Both the position numbers and the translations under genes were made by a program. Positions 22,801 to 34,955 of a stretch of 64,000 bases of DNA are shown here, piece after piece; the first letter of the stretch is position 1, and every line of letters begins with the position of its first letter. The notes beneath the pieces are model-generated. The model did no database searches and had not been told where the DNA came from. It saw only the letters and a list, made by a program, of their open reading frames with translations. The DNA is from Symbiodinium natans. Taxonomy: Eukaryota > Sar > Dinophyceae > Suessiales > Symbiodiniaceae. The stretch is from assembly GCA_905221605.1 (NCBI GenBank), contig CAJNDS010002634.1, forward strand, positions 684,001 to 748,000. The letters run 5' to 3'.

Positions 22801-23811
22801 AGGGTGAAGGGTATCTCTAACTGGTATGTGCTATGTTGCCGCGGTGAAATCCTCAGCCGAGTTTACGCGAATAGTTTGTTTCTACGTCGTTGTCCGTACC
22901 AAGTACGAGACCTTCGCAGAGCGCTGGCTAGGGTTTTTTTCATCAACATGATAAGATACTTTGCTGGGCATGTGACGAAGCCGCGAAACACCTATATGAG
23001 CACCGCCAGCAAGAGGCCACATCCTAGAGCCTATAAACTTTCCCAGAATCTTCCCTAAACCCTCAACCCTAAACCCTAACCCTAAAGCCTAAACCCTAAA
23101 CCCCTACCTTGCAGTGCAACTGAGGTGAGGCAGAGGTCATTCGGGGCTTGAGGAGTTCTGAGGCGGTCCTGGACGGCTTCGACAAGAAGGGGCGACTCGT
23201 CCATCAGGCAAAACAACTTTGCCTTCATAGCCCCCCAAAACGTGGTTTAGGGGTTTAGGGTTTAGGTTTTAGGGAGAAGAATAGAAGCACCGCAAGAGCA
23301 CGCCAAGAGGTGAGGGGCTCTTCGCAACACCTAGACATTGCAATTCCCGCTTATGAGAACCCGCACGACTATTCAAATAAAACACCCCGAAACCCGCGGC
23401 CGCGGCGAGAGCGCGATCTGGAATGGACCAAACCGAGCGTGGCATCTAAGTGAAAGACTGGCGAAGGGGTGGGGCACGTCGCGTGCTCAGGTCAACCGTG
23501 CCCTCCTTCCCCCCAGAAGAGAAGCTGCAATAGATACTGAAGGACCCGACGCCCCTACAATCCATGGAAGGCCCGGTAGAGCCCTAAATAAAGAGGGGAC
23601 TGGCTCTGGAGTTCGCTCTGGAGTTCAGGTGGTGTGCCTTGCTTAGGAATCCTGCCTAGGCCCGTGTCCACCCCCCACCCCCCGCCTAACCCTAAACCCA
23701 GTTGTCGTGTCTTGGATTCGTTCGGAGCCTCGCCAGAGTGTGCGCCAGTGTGAGAGTCGAAACCCTAAACCCTAAAACCCTACAACAAACCCTAGAAACC
23801 TAAACCCTAAA

Positions 23812-23913
23812 CCGCGTGCGAGCCCTTTGAGGAAGAAGTCCGAAGCTGAACTCGACAAGGAGGTCCGCCTTCTGAAGGAGACGGCCACGGAGATGCCCGA
23901 CATGATGTCTTAA
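23812..23913 (+). CDS. exon-like segment ending in a stop, product unknown
   Basis: After a CCCTAAACC array the frame LRKKSEAELDKEVRLLK and TATEMPDMMS runs to TAA at 23911; a TTTAGGG array follows at 23934. Helical and highly charged. Confidence 0.4.
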   Translation, partial: PRASPLRKKSEAELDKEVRLLKETATEMPDMMS

Positions 23914-24421
23914 GTTACAACAGTGAAGCAGGGTTTAGGGTTTCGGGTTTAGGGTTACTTACTTAGCAGGGTAGCTTGATATAGACTTCTAGTTTCCCAG
24001 TGGTTGGAGGCATGAGGATACACGAACAAACTGAGCAATGATGGGCTCAAGCCACAGCATCCGGAGGCACGGGGAGTGATTCGGGTTTAGGGCTTGGGTT
24101 TTAGGGTTGTAGGGTTGAGGGTTCGTGGGGTTTATGATGTTTGGGGAGCGAGTCTAAGGTTTGAGGTTCTGTTCAGGGTTCTCGATAGTCACCCAAGCTC
24201 TGTTTTGGGTTTAGGGAGGCCGAAACCCTGATTTTTTAATCTTCAAACCCTGAACTCTCAAAGTTGCCCCAAGACCCGAACCCTTTAAGACGTATTAGCA
24301 AAATTCTTTGTAAAGCAACATACAAGACTGACACAAATCCTTAACCCCTATTGTATATGTTTGTTGATTTGAGGCGGCTCCATTTTCCGCATGTGCGGTT
24401 CCACTTTCTAACTTGAGCACG

Positions 24422-26293
24422 CTTCAATTTTGGGATCCACCCGGTGGTCTGGTTTTGAGCCGAGCTGAGCCAGAAGAGCAAGAGCGAGGCCTCCTCGCAG
24501 CCTCGCAACGCATTTTTTGATAGGTCCCAAACGTCAGCCGGGCACTGTGCTTACACGCGCCACGAGTCTGCTGCAGACGGCTAGGAAGGGCCCAAGTCAT
24601 GATCGCCGAACGCAAGGCTGCCCTACTCGCCCGATTCACCCAGGAATCCTGATCGCCAGCTCAGGAACCGGCCAACAATGACACAGAGACCGCTGCGAAA
24701 TCTAAAGGACAAGGAAACAAGCCGGGAGGTAGGGGTAGAGGCAAAGGTACCACACTACTGTACGCACTTAATGTAGTGAATATCCGTGCTGCTGATGCCA
24801 CTGCCCGCCCTGCGCCAGATCCTAAACTCCTAAACTTGAGCTCATGCCGTCAGCGTGGAAAAGCAGCAGAGCGTTTCACGTACGGCGAAGCGCTTCTGGA
24901 AAAGAGTGTTGAGCAAGTGCGTGACGTGCGGCGCTTGGCCCAGCTTCATGGCATTGCCGACACTCCACCTGTGCCTATATGAGTTGTATGCAAGATCGCC
25001 TGACGCGAAGCCCGAAGGTGGGCAAGCCTTGTTTCTTCCCACGCTTGTCCGGGTTTGGAGTTTTGTCCTTGCTGAAGAAGCTACGAAAACTCCGTAAGCA
25101 ACCGGTCAAGGTCACAAGCGACGGTGGCCCTGCGGCTGACCTTCTCGATATGCCGAATCACGATTGTCCAAAATGTCAGGATGCGTGGGAAAACACACAG
25201 CGTAATCCAGCAATGGCCCTTCGGAAGTTTATGGGGGGCAAGGTTCCCTCTTGTTACGGTTGGCGCGAGCTGGAGGCTGCAAGCAGAAATTGAGTTGAAG
25301 GAAATTTGTTGCAGGGGTATCTGAGGCTGAGCGTTGATTTTGACTTGAGCATCCAGCAATATGACGGACAAAACCTGCCTTTTTCTTCAACAAGGAGAGA
25401 CCCAAGGGCCCCAGCAACCGGTCTGGTGGATACCGAAAGTGGCGGACGAGTCAAATTGTCAATGCTATGCCCGCGTAAGTGAAGAGGCTGCCAAGGAAAA
25501 TGTTCCCATAGCTTTTAGGCCGTGCGGCGGAAATTGTCTTGGGCTAAGGCTGAGCCCGGACAAGTTGAACACGCAGCTGCGTGCTTGCGAGCTCACGAGC
25601 GCCCCAAACACATGGTAGACGCATGGTGTTATGGACTGTCTGTGTATAGCTAACTGCAAGGACGTGACAGTCTTACACCTGCCAGGTAAACGGCACAATC
25701 ACTGGTTGGTCAGGGCCATTGTGTCAGACGGTGCAAATGTGGCCCCTTGCGAGACTGGGGACGAGGGTAACTGTGGCTACGCATGCTTGGCTGCAGCTCT
25801 TGCCCTTGCAAAGGGGCGAGAGGTTTGAAAACCCGAAGAGTTCAAACATGAGATGTCCGCTCGTGTCCAAATCTGTCCGTCATGGCCTCGATCTTTTCAA
25901 CACATGTAGGACTGCGAGCAATGGTTTGAGCCCGACCCTAAGGCCACTGAAGCCACTGGTCCCCAAGGACTGGAAATCTTACCTGCGCTCCACTCTCCCT
26001 ACGGAAGGCGGATCGACGGACTTCGTTTTAAGGCCTAGGGCGCAGCTGGCTATAGCCCTCGAAGGCGAAGCCTGCCGCAAACATCCATTGAGGTCCAGCC
26101 ACACAGCGAAGGCAAAAAAGGCAGGCGAGGTCTGCGTGCCAACTTCTGTCACGAACCCGCAAAAGACCCTAAGACTTCCAACTCCCAGGCCATGACCAAG
26201 CCATATCATGAGGCAAGAGGCCGGGGCTGCGACAGAAGCCCTGAAGGTGGAAAGTTTACTACTATATCTGTACTACTAGATCCGACCCTACAA
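24422..26293 (+). pseudogene. decayed OTU-like cysteine protease / mobile-element protein
   Basis: Reading frame 2 is protein-like over most of this span but is broken by stops at 24518, 24521, 24650, 24980, 25616, 25826, 25907 and 26036, and by shifts through frame 3 (24855-25094) and frame 1 (24979-25293). Landmarks: a basic Gly/Arg run GNKPGGRGRGKGT near 24710; GDEGNCGYACLAAALALAKG at about 25757-25816, which resembles the catalytic-Cys region of OTU-type domains carried by many dinoflagellate and transposon proteins; then DCEQWFEPDPKATEATGP and, one frame over, VPKDWKSYLRSTL. OTU enzymes cleave ubiquitin; this copy cannot make an intact product. The match is by motif memory only, so the family is moderately likely. 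It could also be an element's polyprotein unrelated to host ubiquitin biology. Confidence 0.5.
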
Positions 26294-27039
26294 TAACTTC
26301 AAAAAACCACGAGATTGAAAAAAGGGGCTTAGGGCATTTTGCTTGGCCTCGCAATAGACCGGCCCACTGTGCTGCTGATGTGGTAAAGGGGCGTCCGCTT
26401 AACAAAATAGGGCATTCTGCTTGGCCTTATACGGCCAAAGGGGGCTTGCGGCTTAGTGAAAAGCTTGAGCCAGCGAAACCCTATTTTGGAACCCCTTACA
26501 CTGAAAGCCACCCTTCAAGCACCCTGCACCCTCGAAGGGCTGCCTCAAGCCCTGAACCCGAAAAGCCCCCAAAGCAAGGATGGAGGTCGCAGCGGCCAGC
26601 GCCTTATAGCGTCTCCGGAAGCTGTGGGTGTTGCAGTTTTTTTTCTGTCGGGTTTGCTTGTTTAGGGCTTTTAGCTTTGGTTGTTGAGCGTGTGCATGTG
26701 CGTGTGTTTTTTTACGCTTTAGTGATCAGGGTTCAAAAAGGGCTTGTGGTTTGCAGGGTTCGCGGTCGGGCGAAGTTCTGCAAAGTAAGAGTTGTGCGCT
26801 TTTGGGCTCTGGGTGTTGCCTAGACTAATGTTGAGGGGGGCGGGGCGGTGCATGTTGCGGTGATCGGTGGATCGGTTTTCATTGCGCAGGTAGCGTTCCA
26901 AGTTAGAACTTGAGGCTGGTGTGTTTTGGAGCGCTCATAAGGCATGCTGTTCCCCGAATGCCGTTTTAAACATGTAGGTAACAAGGGGCGACAAGGGGAC
27001 ACTTTGCGCAATCCCTCTTGAGCGGCTTGTGGTGACGAG

Positions 27040-30000
27040 GCCACAGGCAAAGGCGCCACAAAAAAGCTGGAGAAATTGGAGAAGCAGAGCGCATCTCGCC
27101 CAAGAAGGTTGCAGGTTCAGGTTTAGGCAAGAGGGTTTCGGGTTCAGGGTTTAGGGCAGTGCAGCAGTAAAAAAGATTTGGGGTTTAGGGTGCAGGTCGT
27201 TCTCACTGAAATTGTGCCCGGTGACTGGCAAGGACGTATAGTCGCCCTCAAATCATGAGTACTTGTCTGTGGCCAACATGGCCGGATGAAAAACAACAAA
27301 AAGCCTCAAAGGCCCTCCAATCCGAGACCCCAAACCCAAAACCGTACTTTGTGGGTAGTCAATACATGAAGAGTAAGGTAAGCTATGATAGAACCTTCGG
27401 TACAACAGTACTGAAGTGGTACTTGGAGGTTCATGGTACTTAATACCCCAAGTATAGCTGGACTTATTAAGGGGCTTACAAGTGGGTTAGAAGTACAGAT
27501 ATCATTGTGTTATACACACCATGAGCCTCCAAGTACGTCTTAATAGCAAGCAGGGGTCGACATAGGCAGGGGAAACAAAGCACAAATCATAAACCGGTGC
27601 CGAGCAGCTCGGCCCTTTTGGGTCACCTTCATGGGCTCCCATTCGGGGGCGTCGTAGCTAAAGGTTTAGGGTTTCGGGTTGAGGGGCTTGAGGTTTTGGG
27701 GTTCAGGGGCTCTAGGTTTTGGGGTTTGGGGCAGAAAGGGCAGCAGACGAGTCCCTTGTGAAAAAGGGGTCAAGGGCAGAAAGTGGCTGACTCTTTATGT
27801 AGACACTGAGGCCCATGTTTTAGGGATGTAGGTTGGCAGGCTCCTTCACACAGGAGCTCCCATCATTAGAATACCACCTCAAGTTTTAACACGGATTTTG
27901 TCGGCCCTAGCCGGCACAGGTGATAGAACCTTCGTCCCTGTTCTGGATTTCACATGGGAGTTGCTCAACTTCCTCTTTTGGGGAATTAACTTTGTTGAGG
28001 CCTCGAACTTGATTACCACGCCCCTGAAGCCCAGCGGCACCAACAGCCATCTCAACCCGAAGCCTGCTTTCGCAAGGCCCTGAAACCCCACAGTCTCAGA
28101 AAGCCGTTTAAACGACCCTAAACCCTACACCTAAACCCTACACCCTGAATTTGTTCAGGAGGGCCTCGAGGAAAAGACTTGCGAAGCCAAAGCAGGCCGA
28201 GGGCGTAGATGTGTTGGCAGAATCTCCTCCCCTCTCCCTCTTCCCCCCCTTTTCTAGGGTTTAGGGTTTAGGGCCAGGGCTTATGGTTTAGGGTTTAGGG
28301 TTTAGGGCCCCTCAAACTAGTCTTGGGAGGAGGTGTCTTGTTGCGGCAGGGTCCGGCAGGGCGTAGGGTTTAGGGCCGCCTGAGTTAACAGGAGCACATA
28401 AGTGCGCTTGCAGGTGGTTAGGAACAGAATTCGGAATTCTGAGCCTCAAGCAGTGGCAAGCCACGTGGCCAACACCGAGGTTGTGCACGCGGGTCCCAAC
28501 ATGAAGTCGACAACCTTGGCAACGGCCAAAAAAACAGAGCCCCACCTTCAAGACCCCGTGGGTACCCCGCTACTTGGGAGGTTCCTGATGTTCCCCTTGT
28601 ACCAACAGTGGGGTTGTACTAGTCCCTATTAAGGACTGTTAGTATAGGAGAACATCCCAACCTGTTACCTTAATGCTCCGCAGACGCTTAGACCCTTGTC
28701 AACGAAGAAGGCCGCGAAGCAAAAGGCTTCCGCCAAATCATCGACGAGGTCGCCAGAGGTGCTTCGGAGCATGGGTTCCTTGTGGGTCCAGGGTAAAGCT
28801 TAGGGTTTCGGGTTTCGGGTTTAGGTCTCATACAGCCAGGCGATTGAAGCGAGCCTTGAAACTTCGATGTTCAGTGTCTCCTCTCCTGACCCCCCCGCCC
28901 CCCCCGCCTAATTACTCCGACTTGCCACACCTTGAGCCGCAATTTGACCCTCAGTTTTTCTTTAAGGTGTAGGGTTTAGGGTTTGCGGTAAGTATTGGGT
29001 TCTAGAGCCTGTCGAAGCCTCGGGGGGAAGGCAAAGTCCCACAGCTGGGAATTCGTGGCATTGGCGGCTGGGCGTCGATCTTGGCTGGCGGTGCCTTGGC
29101 GTCGGTTCATCAAACCCCAAGCGGACCCTCAACCCTGTGAGCCCAGAACCGAAGACACTCATCTCCACACAAAGGGTGTAGGCCGAGGATGACGACGTGT
29201 GCTGAGGGAGAGTATCGGCTTGTCGTCGATTTAGCACGTATCCTGTGGTCCTGCAGTCCATGAGCAGCTGTGAGCATCACCAAGTGGGCTAGGATGCCCA
29301 GTAGTACCCTTATTCCCTTTTTGGGGGGTCTAGGTTCCCTTATAAACCTCTGTAAGCAAAAAAGGGCACCCTTTTTAATCCTAGGTTACTGGGCAACCTA
29401 GTGGGAGTTGACAGGCTGAGTATCACTGGGGTCAAATGGACTTCACAGAGAGACTCTGCGACCGAGTGTGACTCGCCCGGCTTGTCCGAGTGTGAGCGAT
29501 GAAACCCTAGACCCTAAACCCTAAACCCTAAACCCTAAACCCCCCCCCCCCAATGTCTGAACCTCCTCCCAAACCCGAAGAGGCCTCGAAGAGGTCATCG
29601 ACTTTCGCACCCGCGAGATCGGGCTGTTCGCGACTGGTGGGGCTGTGGCGGGACCTCTCTTCTAGTGCGGTCGAGGTTTAGGGTTTAGGGTTTAGGGTTT
29701 TCAGTAGGGTTTAGGGTCCAGCCTGCTGTGTGCAAGCTGTCAGAGAGAGATTCTGGAGATACTTGCCACCTTATCGAGCAGAAGTTTGCCGCCCTGCGCC
29801 CCACATTTTTGCATCGGGGGTTCAGGAACATCCATGGCCGGTGTGACCGTTGGCGGCTATGTCGGGGTGGGCTGGAAGGCGCATCTTATGCCCCTCAACC
29901 CATGGCTCCCTTCCGGCTCTCTTGAAGACTGTTTCCCCCCGTATCTCAAGGACCCACAGACAGTTGGCATTCAGGGTTTGAGACTTTCGGGGTCTCTGCG

Positions 30001-32695
30001 TTCTACGTGGTTATACTCCGAGCACCATGAGGTTCTGATATGAAAGTCTGCGATGAGCCCCGTTGATTGGCGTCTTCAGGCGAAGAGTGCACCCAGCCTG
30101 CCAGAACTCCTAAGCTTTCAGCTGCGGAGCCCTAAACCCTAAACCCTAAACCCATGGTTTCAGGCATCGTGTGGTTCTGGTAGCTAGAGGACTGCTCCAA
30201 CTATCCTACCTTTAAAACCCTAACCCTATATCCTAAACCCTAAACCCTACACCCTATACGGCCCTACACCCTAAACTCACAGGGCGCCAGGGCGCTCAAC
30301 CAATCTCTCGGGGACTACGGCCCAGGCTCCCGCGATTCGGTTTTGGGGACGTCATCGGATTCAGGTTGGCGATCGTTTCCTGGACCCTGAAAGCGTGATG
30401 CACTTTAGAAAGGCCGTGAATCCCAGGAGCTTCGTACCTAAACCCCAGGCCGAAGGGTTTTCCTGCAGAGTCGCAACTAGGGCATATCTAGGCCATACAC
30501 CCGAAACCACACGATAAGGACCCCCAGGGCCCCAAGGCCCAGAACCGCCCGAGAGGTGTCACCCCCCCAAAGGAGAACACCTAGACACGACACGCGGATC
30601 CTCCACAATGAATTTCTGAGTTTGGGATGTTCCCCCCTTTATCCCAAATAATCCTCTTTAGGACTGCTAATATAAGGGGGAACATCCCAATTAAAACTTC
30701 TGGGGCTTCGAGCAAAAGAGAACTCAGGCGAGTTCGAAAATCATCAAACTCAAGCCGTTCGCCCTGAACCCTAAACCCTAAACCATTGCAACAGCCCGCC
30801 AAGAACCGGCTGGGCTCATGCCATTGGCTCAACACATTCTGGTCTGATACCGCTGCAACAAAGCCCTGAGCACCCTCTCAACCCGAGCCTCCGCTAAGTT
30901 TGGGCATGATGGCACGGTAGGGCGTCTTACCCAGTGGCAGCTGCGATCCCGTGATCAAGTGAGAACCGCAAACCGAACATTGGTGGAGGTTTGTGGCCCT
31001 AAACCCTAAACCCCAAACCCTAAACCCTTAACCCTAAACCCTAAACCCTACCACCTGCATCCCCTACCAGGGCCCAGTCTCTTTGCTGCCGTGGGCGCTT
31101 CGATTCCTCTTCCGATTCCCATCGCCTCCTTTGGCATGGGCATCACATACGAGGTGGGGGTTTAGGGCTTAGAGTTTGTAATAGTTTGTAATAAGGACCC
31201 CAATACGGCGCCCCTAATTTCCGAAACCCCCCAGGTCGCCGGTCCTGCAAGGACTGGGGGCTTCGGCTTGTGTGGCTTTCGGTATGAGTTTTTTTTTTTT
31301 TTTCTCATGGTTTTCTGGGACCCGAGCTTTGGCGATTTGGATAGCTATGCGCTTGCAGGGCTGGGCATCCCCGCCTGCATTTGGTTTGATAAATTCATGG
31401 CTTAGGAAAATTTATTATCATTCAGTAGTGTTTTTCATGAGTGTTTTAGCGAGACTCTGCAGTAAGAGTTTGTAACAACCTCGCAACCCACCCACATCTT
31501 TGCGCAAGCGGCTTTTTGCGTTCACCACTTTTCAATGTCCAAATGCTCGCTACTTGAAGCTTCATGGGTAGCTATAAGTGTCTTTATAAGCTTTGAGTAC
31601 CCTAAATAAGGATATTGCCAGGTACAAAAGACCCTTCTTCTGAACCCACTTTCACTAGCCACGAACCTCCAAGTAGGGGCCTTAGCCCACGTGCACCACC
31701 TGTCAAGCTGGCAGATCGACGGCGATGAGCACTTGGGAGGCCCTCCCTACAAGCCTTTGGCCCGGGATCCAGGCCAGGGTGCAGCTTTTCGAGGGTTTAG
31801 GGTTTAGGGTTTAGGGCAGTGCAGCAGTCCTAGCCGTAAAAGTCTGTTTAGGGTTTAGGGTTTACGGTTTAGGGTTTAGGGTTTAGGTTTAGGGTTTAGG
31901 TTTGGGGTTTAGGGTTTAGGGTTTAGGGTTTAGGGTTTAGGGTTTAGCGGAGTCTAGAAAAAACACCCTCAAGCCGAAACCCAAAATGGCCTAAATTCAT
32001 TTTGTTTTCCTTGTTTGGGGGCTTTTGGAGTGTGCCTGACGGGCGACGCTGACTCCGCCGAAGGCTTCTGAATGAAAGTAGGAGTGGTATGCGAATCTAA
32101 CCTGAAGCCCAATGCTGAAATAAAGCAGAAGTCCCCGACACGCTTGAAAAAAACACGCCCTGATCCCCAAACCCTAAACCCTAATGGGCTACTCGGATAC
32201 CAGAGATAGCGCCGAGTAAAACCCTGTAGGGTTTAACACCATAAAAACCCTAATATAGGGGTCGGAGTAATCACTAATGGCTTTTCGTTATGGTCCCTTC
32301 TTTAATATGCCATAAAAATCCCCAAAACCCTGTTCTAATCATTCAGGCCCCTATACGAACCACAGCGCTCTTGCTGCCGGGTTTCCCCCCCCACATGAGA
32401 GTAACCAGCCCCAAAAAAGGGGGGTTTAGGGTTTCGGGGGTTTGGGGGGGGGGGGGGGTGATTATAGTATAATTATGAAGGGACCATAAAGGGAATATTC
32501 TCGCGAACGGCAAAAAGGGTCTTAGAGTCTGGTTGCTCGGCTACAGGTACCAAGTAGGCTTCAAGGAGACTCAGCACCTGCCTAGGGTTTAGGGACTGCC
32601 AGGCACATACATCTACGCTGGCTGGAGTTTCAGCCTGGGTTTGTATACCGGCCCAGTGGGCATCGACATCGGCTCTTCGCGACCGGGCTTGAACT
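27040..32695 (+). CDS. multi-exon gene: Lys/Arg-rich, Pro-rich then Gly-rich beta-type protein (function unknown)
   Basis: Phase-compatible exons: 27040-27114 (GKGATKKLEKLEKQSASR), 28159-28191 (EGLEEKTCEAK), 28414-28557 (IRNSEPQAVASHVANTEV), 28684-28748 (STKKAAKQKASAKSS), 28840-28966 (PPPNYSDLPHLEPQFDPQ), 29045-29090 (GIRGIGGWASILAG), 29583-29636 (EEVIDFRTREIGLFATG), 29826-29878 (TSMAGVTVGGYVGVGWK), 30283-30364 (LNQSLGDYGPGSRDS), 30888-30958 (FGHDGTVGRLTQWQL). Likely further exons, joins unresolved: 31071-31153 (ASIPLPIPIASFGMGITY) and 32603-about 32695 (IYAGWSFSLGLYTGPVG). The basic first part and the Gly-rich second part could be two genes; the phase 0 join at 28966/29045 is the only link. 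Introns carry inverted-repeat elements (28595, 30633) and TTTAGGG/CCCTAAA arrays. No family assigned. Confidence 0.5.
27414..27538. mobile_element. family B inverted-repeat element
   Basis: Ends GTACTTGGAGGTTCATGG and CATGAGCCTCCAAGTAC; inner AGAAGTACAG. No convincing exon pair around this copy. Confidence 0.75.
27870..28083 (+). CDS. exon-like ORF inside the preceding gene's span, product unknown
   Basis: After CATCATTAG, the frame ATA-CCA-CCT runs open to TGA at 28081, encoding about 70 residues that include VPVLDFTWELLNFLFWGI. The segment is hydrophobic and free of telomere-type repeats. Its entry phase (2) does not fit the neighbouring exons 27114 and 28159, so it belongs to an alternative transcript, another gene, or is chance. 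Confidence 0.3.
28595..28662. mobile_element. family A inverted-repeat element, short
   Basis: TTCCCCTTGTACCAACAG at left, GGACTGTTAGTATAGGAGA and ACATCCCA at right; in the intron between exons 28557 and 28684. Confidence 0.7.
29292..29397. mobile_element. family I inverted-repeat element
   Basis: GCCCAGTAGTACCCTTATTC and AATCCTAGGTTACTGGGC ends. Diverged relatives near 10897-11003, 39735-39807, 41380-41505, 44690-44768 and 45915-46010. Confidence 0.65.
30632..30691. mobile_element. family A inverted-repeat element, short
   Basis: TTTGGGATGTTCCCCCC and GGGGGAACATCCCA arms within 60 bp. Confidence 0.75.
31794..31948 (+). repeat. telomere-type array with variants
   Basis: Two clusters of TTTAGGG units with TTTACGG, TTTGGGG and 6-bp variants, separated by a short unique stretch. 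Confidence 0.95.
32254..32357. mobile_element. family H inverted-repeat element
   Basis: TATAGGGGTCGGAGTAATCAC and ATTCAGGCCCCTATAC ends; same inner blocks as the 14.1-kb copy. Confidence 0.75.
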
Positions 32696-33110
32696 TTGCA
32701 ACGCCCTACTCTTTCTCATTGCCTCCTATTCACTTGATAACACCTGCTCTCCGGGCAAGTGTGGTTTTGCTTTTGAGATTTTTTTGCTTTCCAGATCCTC
32801 TATATCCTTGCCAGAGAAGAATCTTCATAGAGGCGGGTTTTGTAAAAGCGTGGTCAGCGTAGCATCCTTCGAGACCATAAGCTATTGAAAATCCACCTTT
32901 GGCGCGGCAGCCACAAGGATGGAAACTCCCACATGCTGGCAGACCCTCATGCAAGTACAAGAATCCACCCCTGTGCCATCACCACATTGGTAGGGCTACA
33001 GCGGTTTCTTCAGGTGTCTCCAGGACCCGAAAGTAAGGCTAACTTAGTTGCAGCATGAAAAACCCTAAACCCTAAACCCTAAGCCCTAACTCTGTTGCGT
33101 GAATCTTAAG

Positions 33111-34726
33111 GATGGCGAAGGCACCCATCCACGTCGACTGCTTCAATGACACCTCAGGGCTTCGGTGGGCCATTCCCAAGGTGACGTGCAAAGACTGCCA
33201 GAGCGCACCTTGGCGGATTCTTGCAGGGAGTTGCCCCTATGTGCCCCAAAGTTTTGTGCTAGATCAAAAGCATGGTAGATCCTTGTGCTCAGGGTACAGC
33301 TATGGCCAAGTCAGGAGCACCCGATGAACACAGCAAACAGAATGCCCCAGAATGCTAGCCCTAAACCCTAAACCCTAAACCTTTGGGAAACCGAGGTCCC
33401 GATGAAGGCAGCCGTTACCGCACTGCGAACAGTGCAGCACCTGGCCACGTTCCCCATCATCACCGCCTCTTGCCGTCACTGGCTTAGGATTTGGGTTCTG
33501 GGCTTCTTTAGGAATGTTTGGGGCCCAGGGTTTGTTTTTTGGGGTTTAGGGTTCGGGGTTTAGGGCGCGGCCTTCAGTCCAGCAACACAGGGTTGAGGGA
33601 GCCCCTTTCGGGTCCGTGGGGTTTGGGGCGTAGCAGGCCTAGGGTTTACAGGGGTTTTGAGACTCAGGGCTTAGCGATTTGAATTTGGCTTTAGTGGGTG
33701 CAGCTCCAGGGTCGATAAGTCTCTCAGCAAACCCTAAAACAACCCTACGCCACCGTAGCCCTAGGCCCTAAACCCTTAGCCCGAAACACTCTAGACATGC
33801 TGGTGCCACAAAACTACCCTAAGCCACAGCCCTATGCCCCAAAGCAAGGACCTCTTTTTCATTTTCCTGGCATACCTTAACGACCGGCCGGCCATTCGTG
33901 GGGACTTCGAAGGCGCACGGAAGGGCTTTGCGGATTTAGGGTTTAAGTTTTTGGGTTTTGGGCATAGGGTTGCAATTGGGCTAGTAGTCAAAAGCGCAAT
34001 CTCATGTTCAGCTTATCATTGTTCATGCTATGTGCACTACTTGAATCTCTCGCAAATGCTCCCAGTATCTTCCGTCCTACCGTGGAAGACTGTGGCGTCT
34101 AGGTACACCGGTGGGTGAAGCACTTTGCCGGTATTTTGAAACCTTCAACTGCTCGCAAGCACGTCGGGAACTTCATCCTGATCAAGATGAGGCCACAGAA
34201 AAGTGGTATCGTGCACAGTGCTTTGCATCGAGGTGCATAGCTCAGGGCTTCATAAACCCTAGACTAGACCCGAAGCCGAGGGCAGTACGGGTGGCAAAAA
34301 AACCCTAAACCCTAAACCCTAAACCGCTGGGCGGGTGGCAAAAACCAAAAACCCTAAACCCTAAACCCTAAACAGTACGTGCGCCAAAGCATCTTGTACT
34401 CCTCAAAGGCGCCTGCTCCACTGAGCCCCACAGCATCTTCGTCTACGCAGCGGAGATCCTCCAAGAGGCCACGCCTCTGCTGCGCAGCTCTGGTTTAGGG
34501 TTTAGGGTTTAGGGTTTAGCGTTAGTTTATAGTATGGGTTTGGGGCAAAAGGGTTTCTGGCTCAACAGAGTATGGGTTTGGGGTTTAGGGAAAGGGGTTT
34601 AGGCTGTCGCAGCATGAGTTAGCGGTGCTCCAGTGTCAGGTTCCTTTGTGCTGGGCCCAGATCGGGCAATCTCCCTTCGGGTGCGATGCAATGACTTTTG
34701 CGTCAGTGGCCCATCCGCTGTCATGG
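33111..34726 (+). CDS. unnamed multi-exon gene, partial model
   Basis: Exons with good coding character and splice signals: 33111-33180 (APIHVDCFNDTSGLRWA), 33396-33487 (KAAVTALRTVQHLATFP), about 33850-33930 (frame ambiguous), 34103-34232 (GEALCRYFETFNCSQARR, then ELHPDQDEATEKWYRAQ), 34390-34492 (LKGACSTEPHSIFVYAAE), 34661-34726 (SPFGCDAMTFASVAHPL). The first two join in phase 0. The donor of 34492 (G|GTTTAGGG) is formed by the first unit of a TTTAGGG array. CCCTAAA arrays stand before 33111, 33396 and 34390. The last exon ends in phase 0 and could run on into the cysteine-rich gene at 34974. Function not recognised. Confidence 0.5.
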
Positions 34727-34955
34727 GTGTAAACCCTCTTTACTCATGTCTTACATTCGTGTAAATCCTGAACCCTGATCCGCAAAACAGGCTGTCCTTT
34801 CCTGAAAGACCAGTGAAGGTTCATTTTGTGACATGGAGCCTTTACTCTAGATTCGTAAGCCACTCCAGCGGCGGTCGTTTCCTGACAAGGCCTGTGAAAA
34901 TCGAGCCATTTCTTGCCCAAGCGAAGCACGTGTGCCTTTGACCAGCAGCCTTGCA

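Noticed and set aside
26380-26823. 147-codon ORF on the plus strand
   Set aside because: Low-complexity Val/Arg-rich tail from GT-rich sequence, no splice or domain support.
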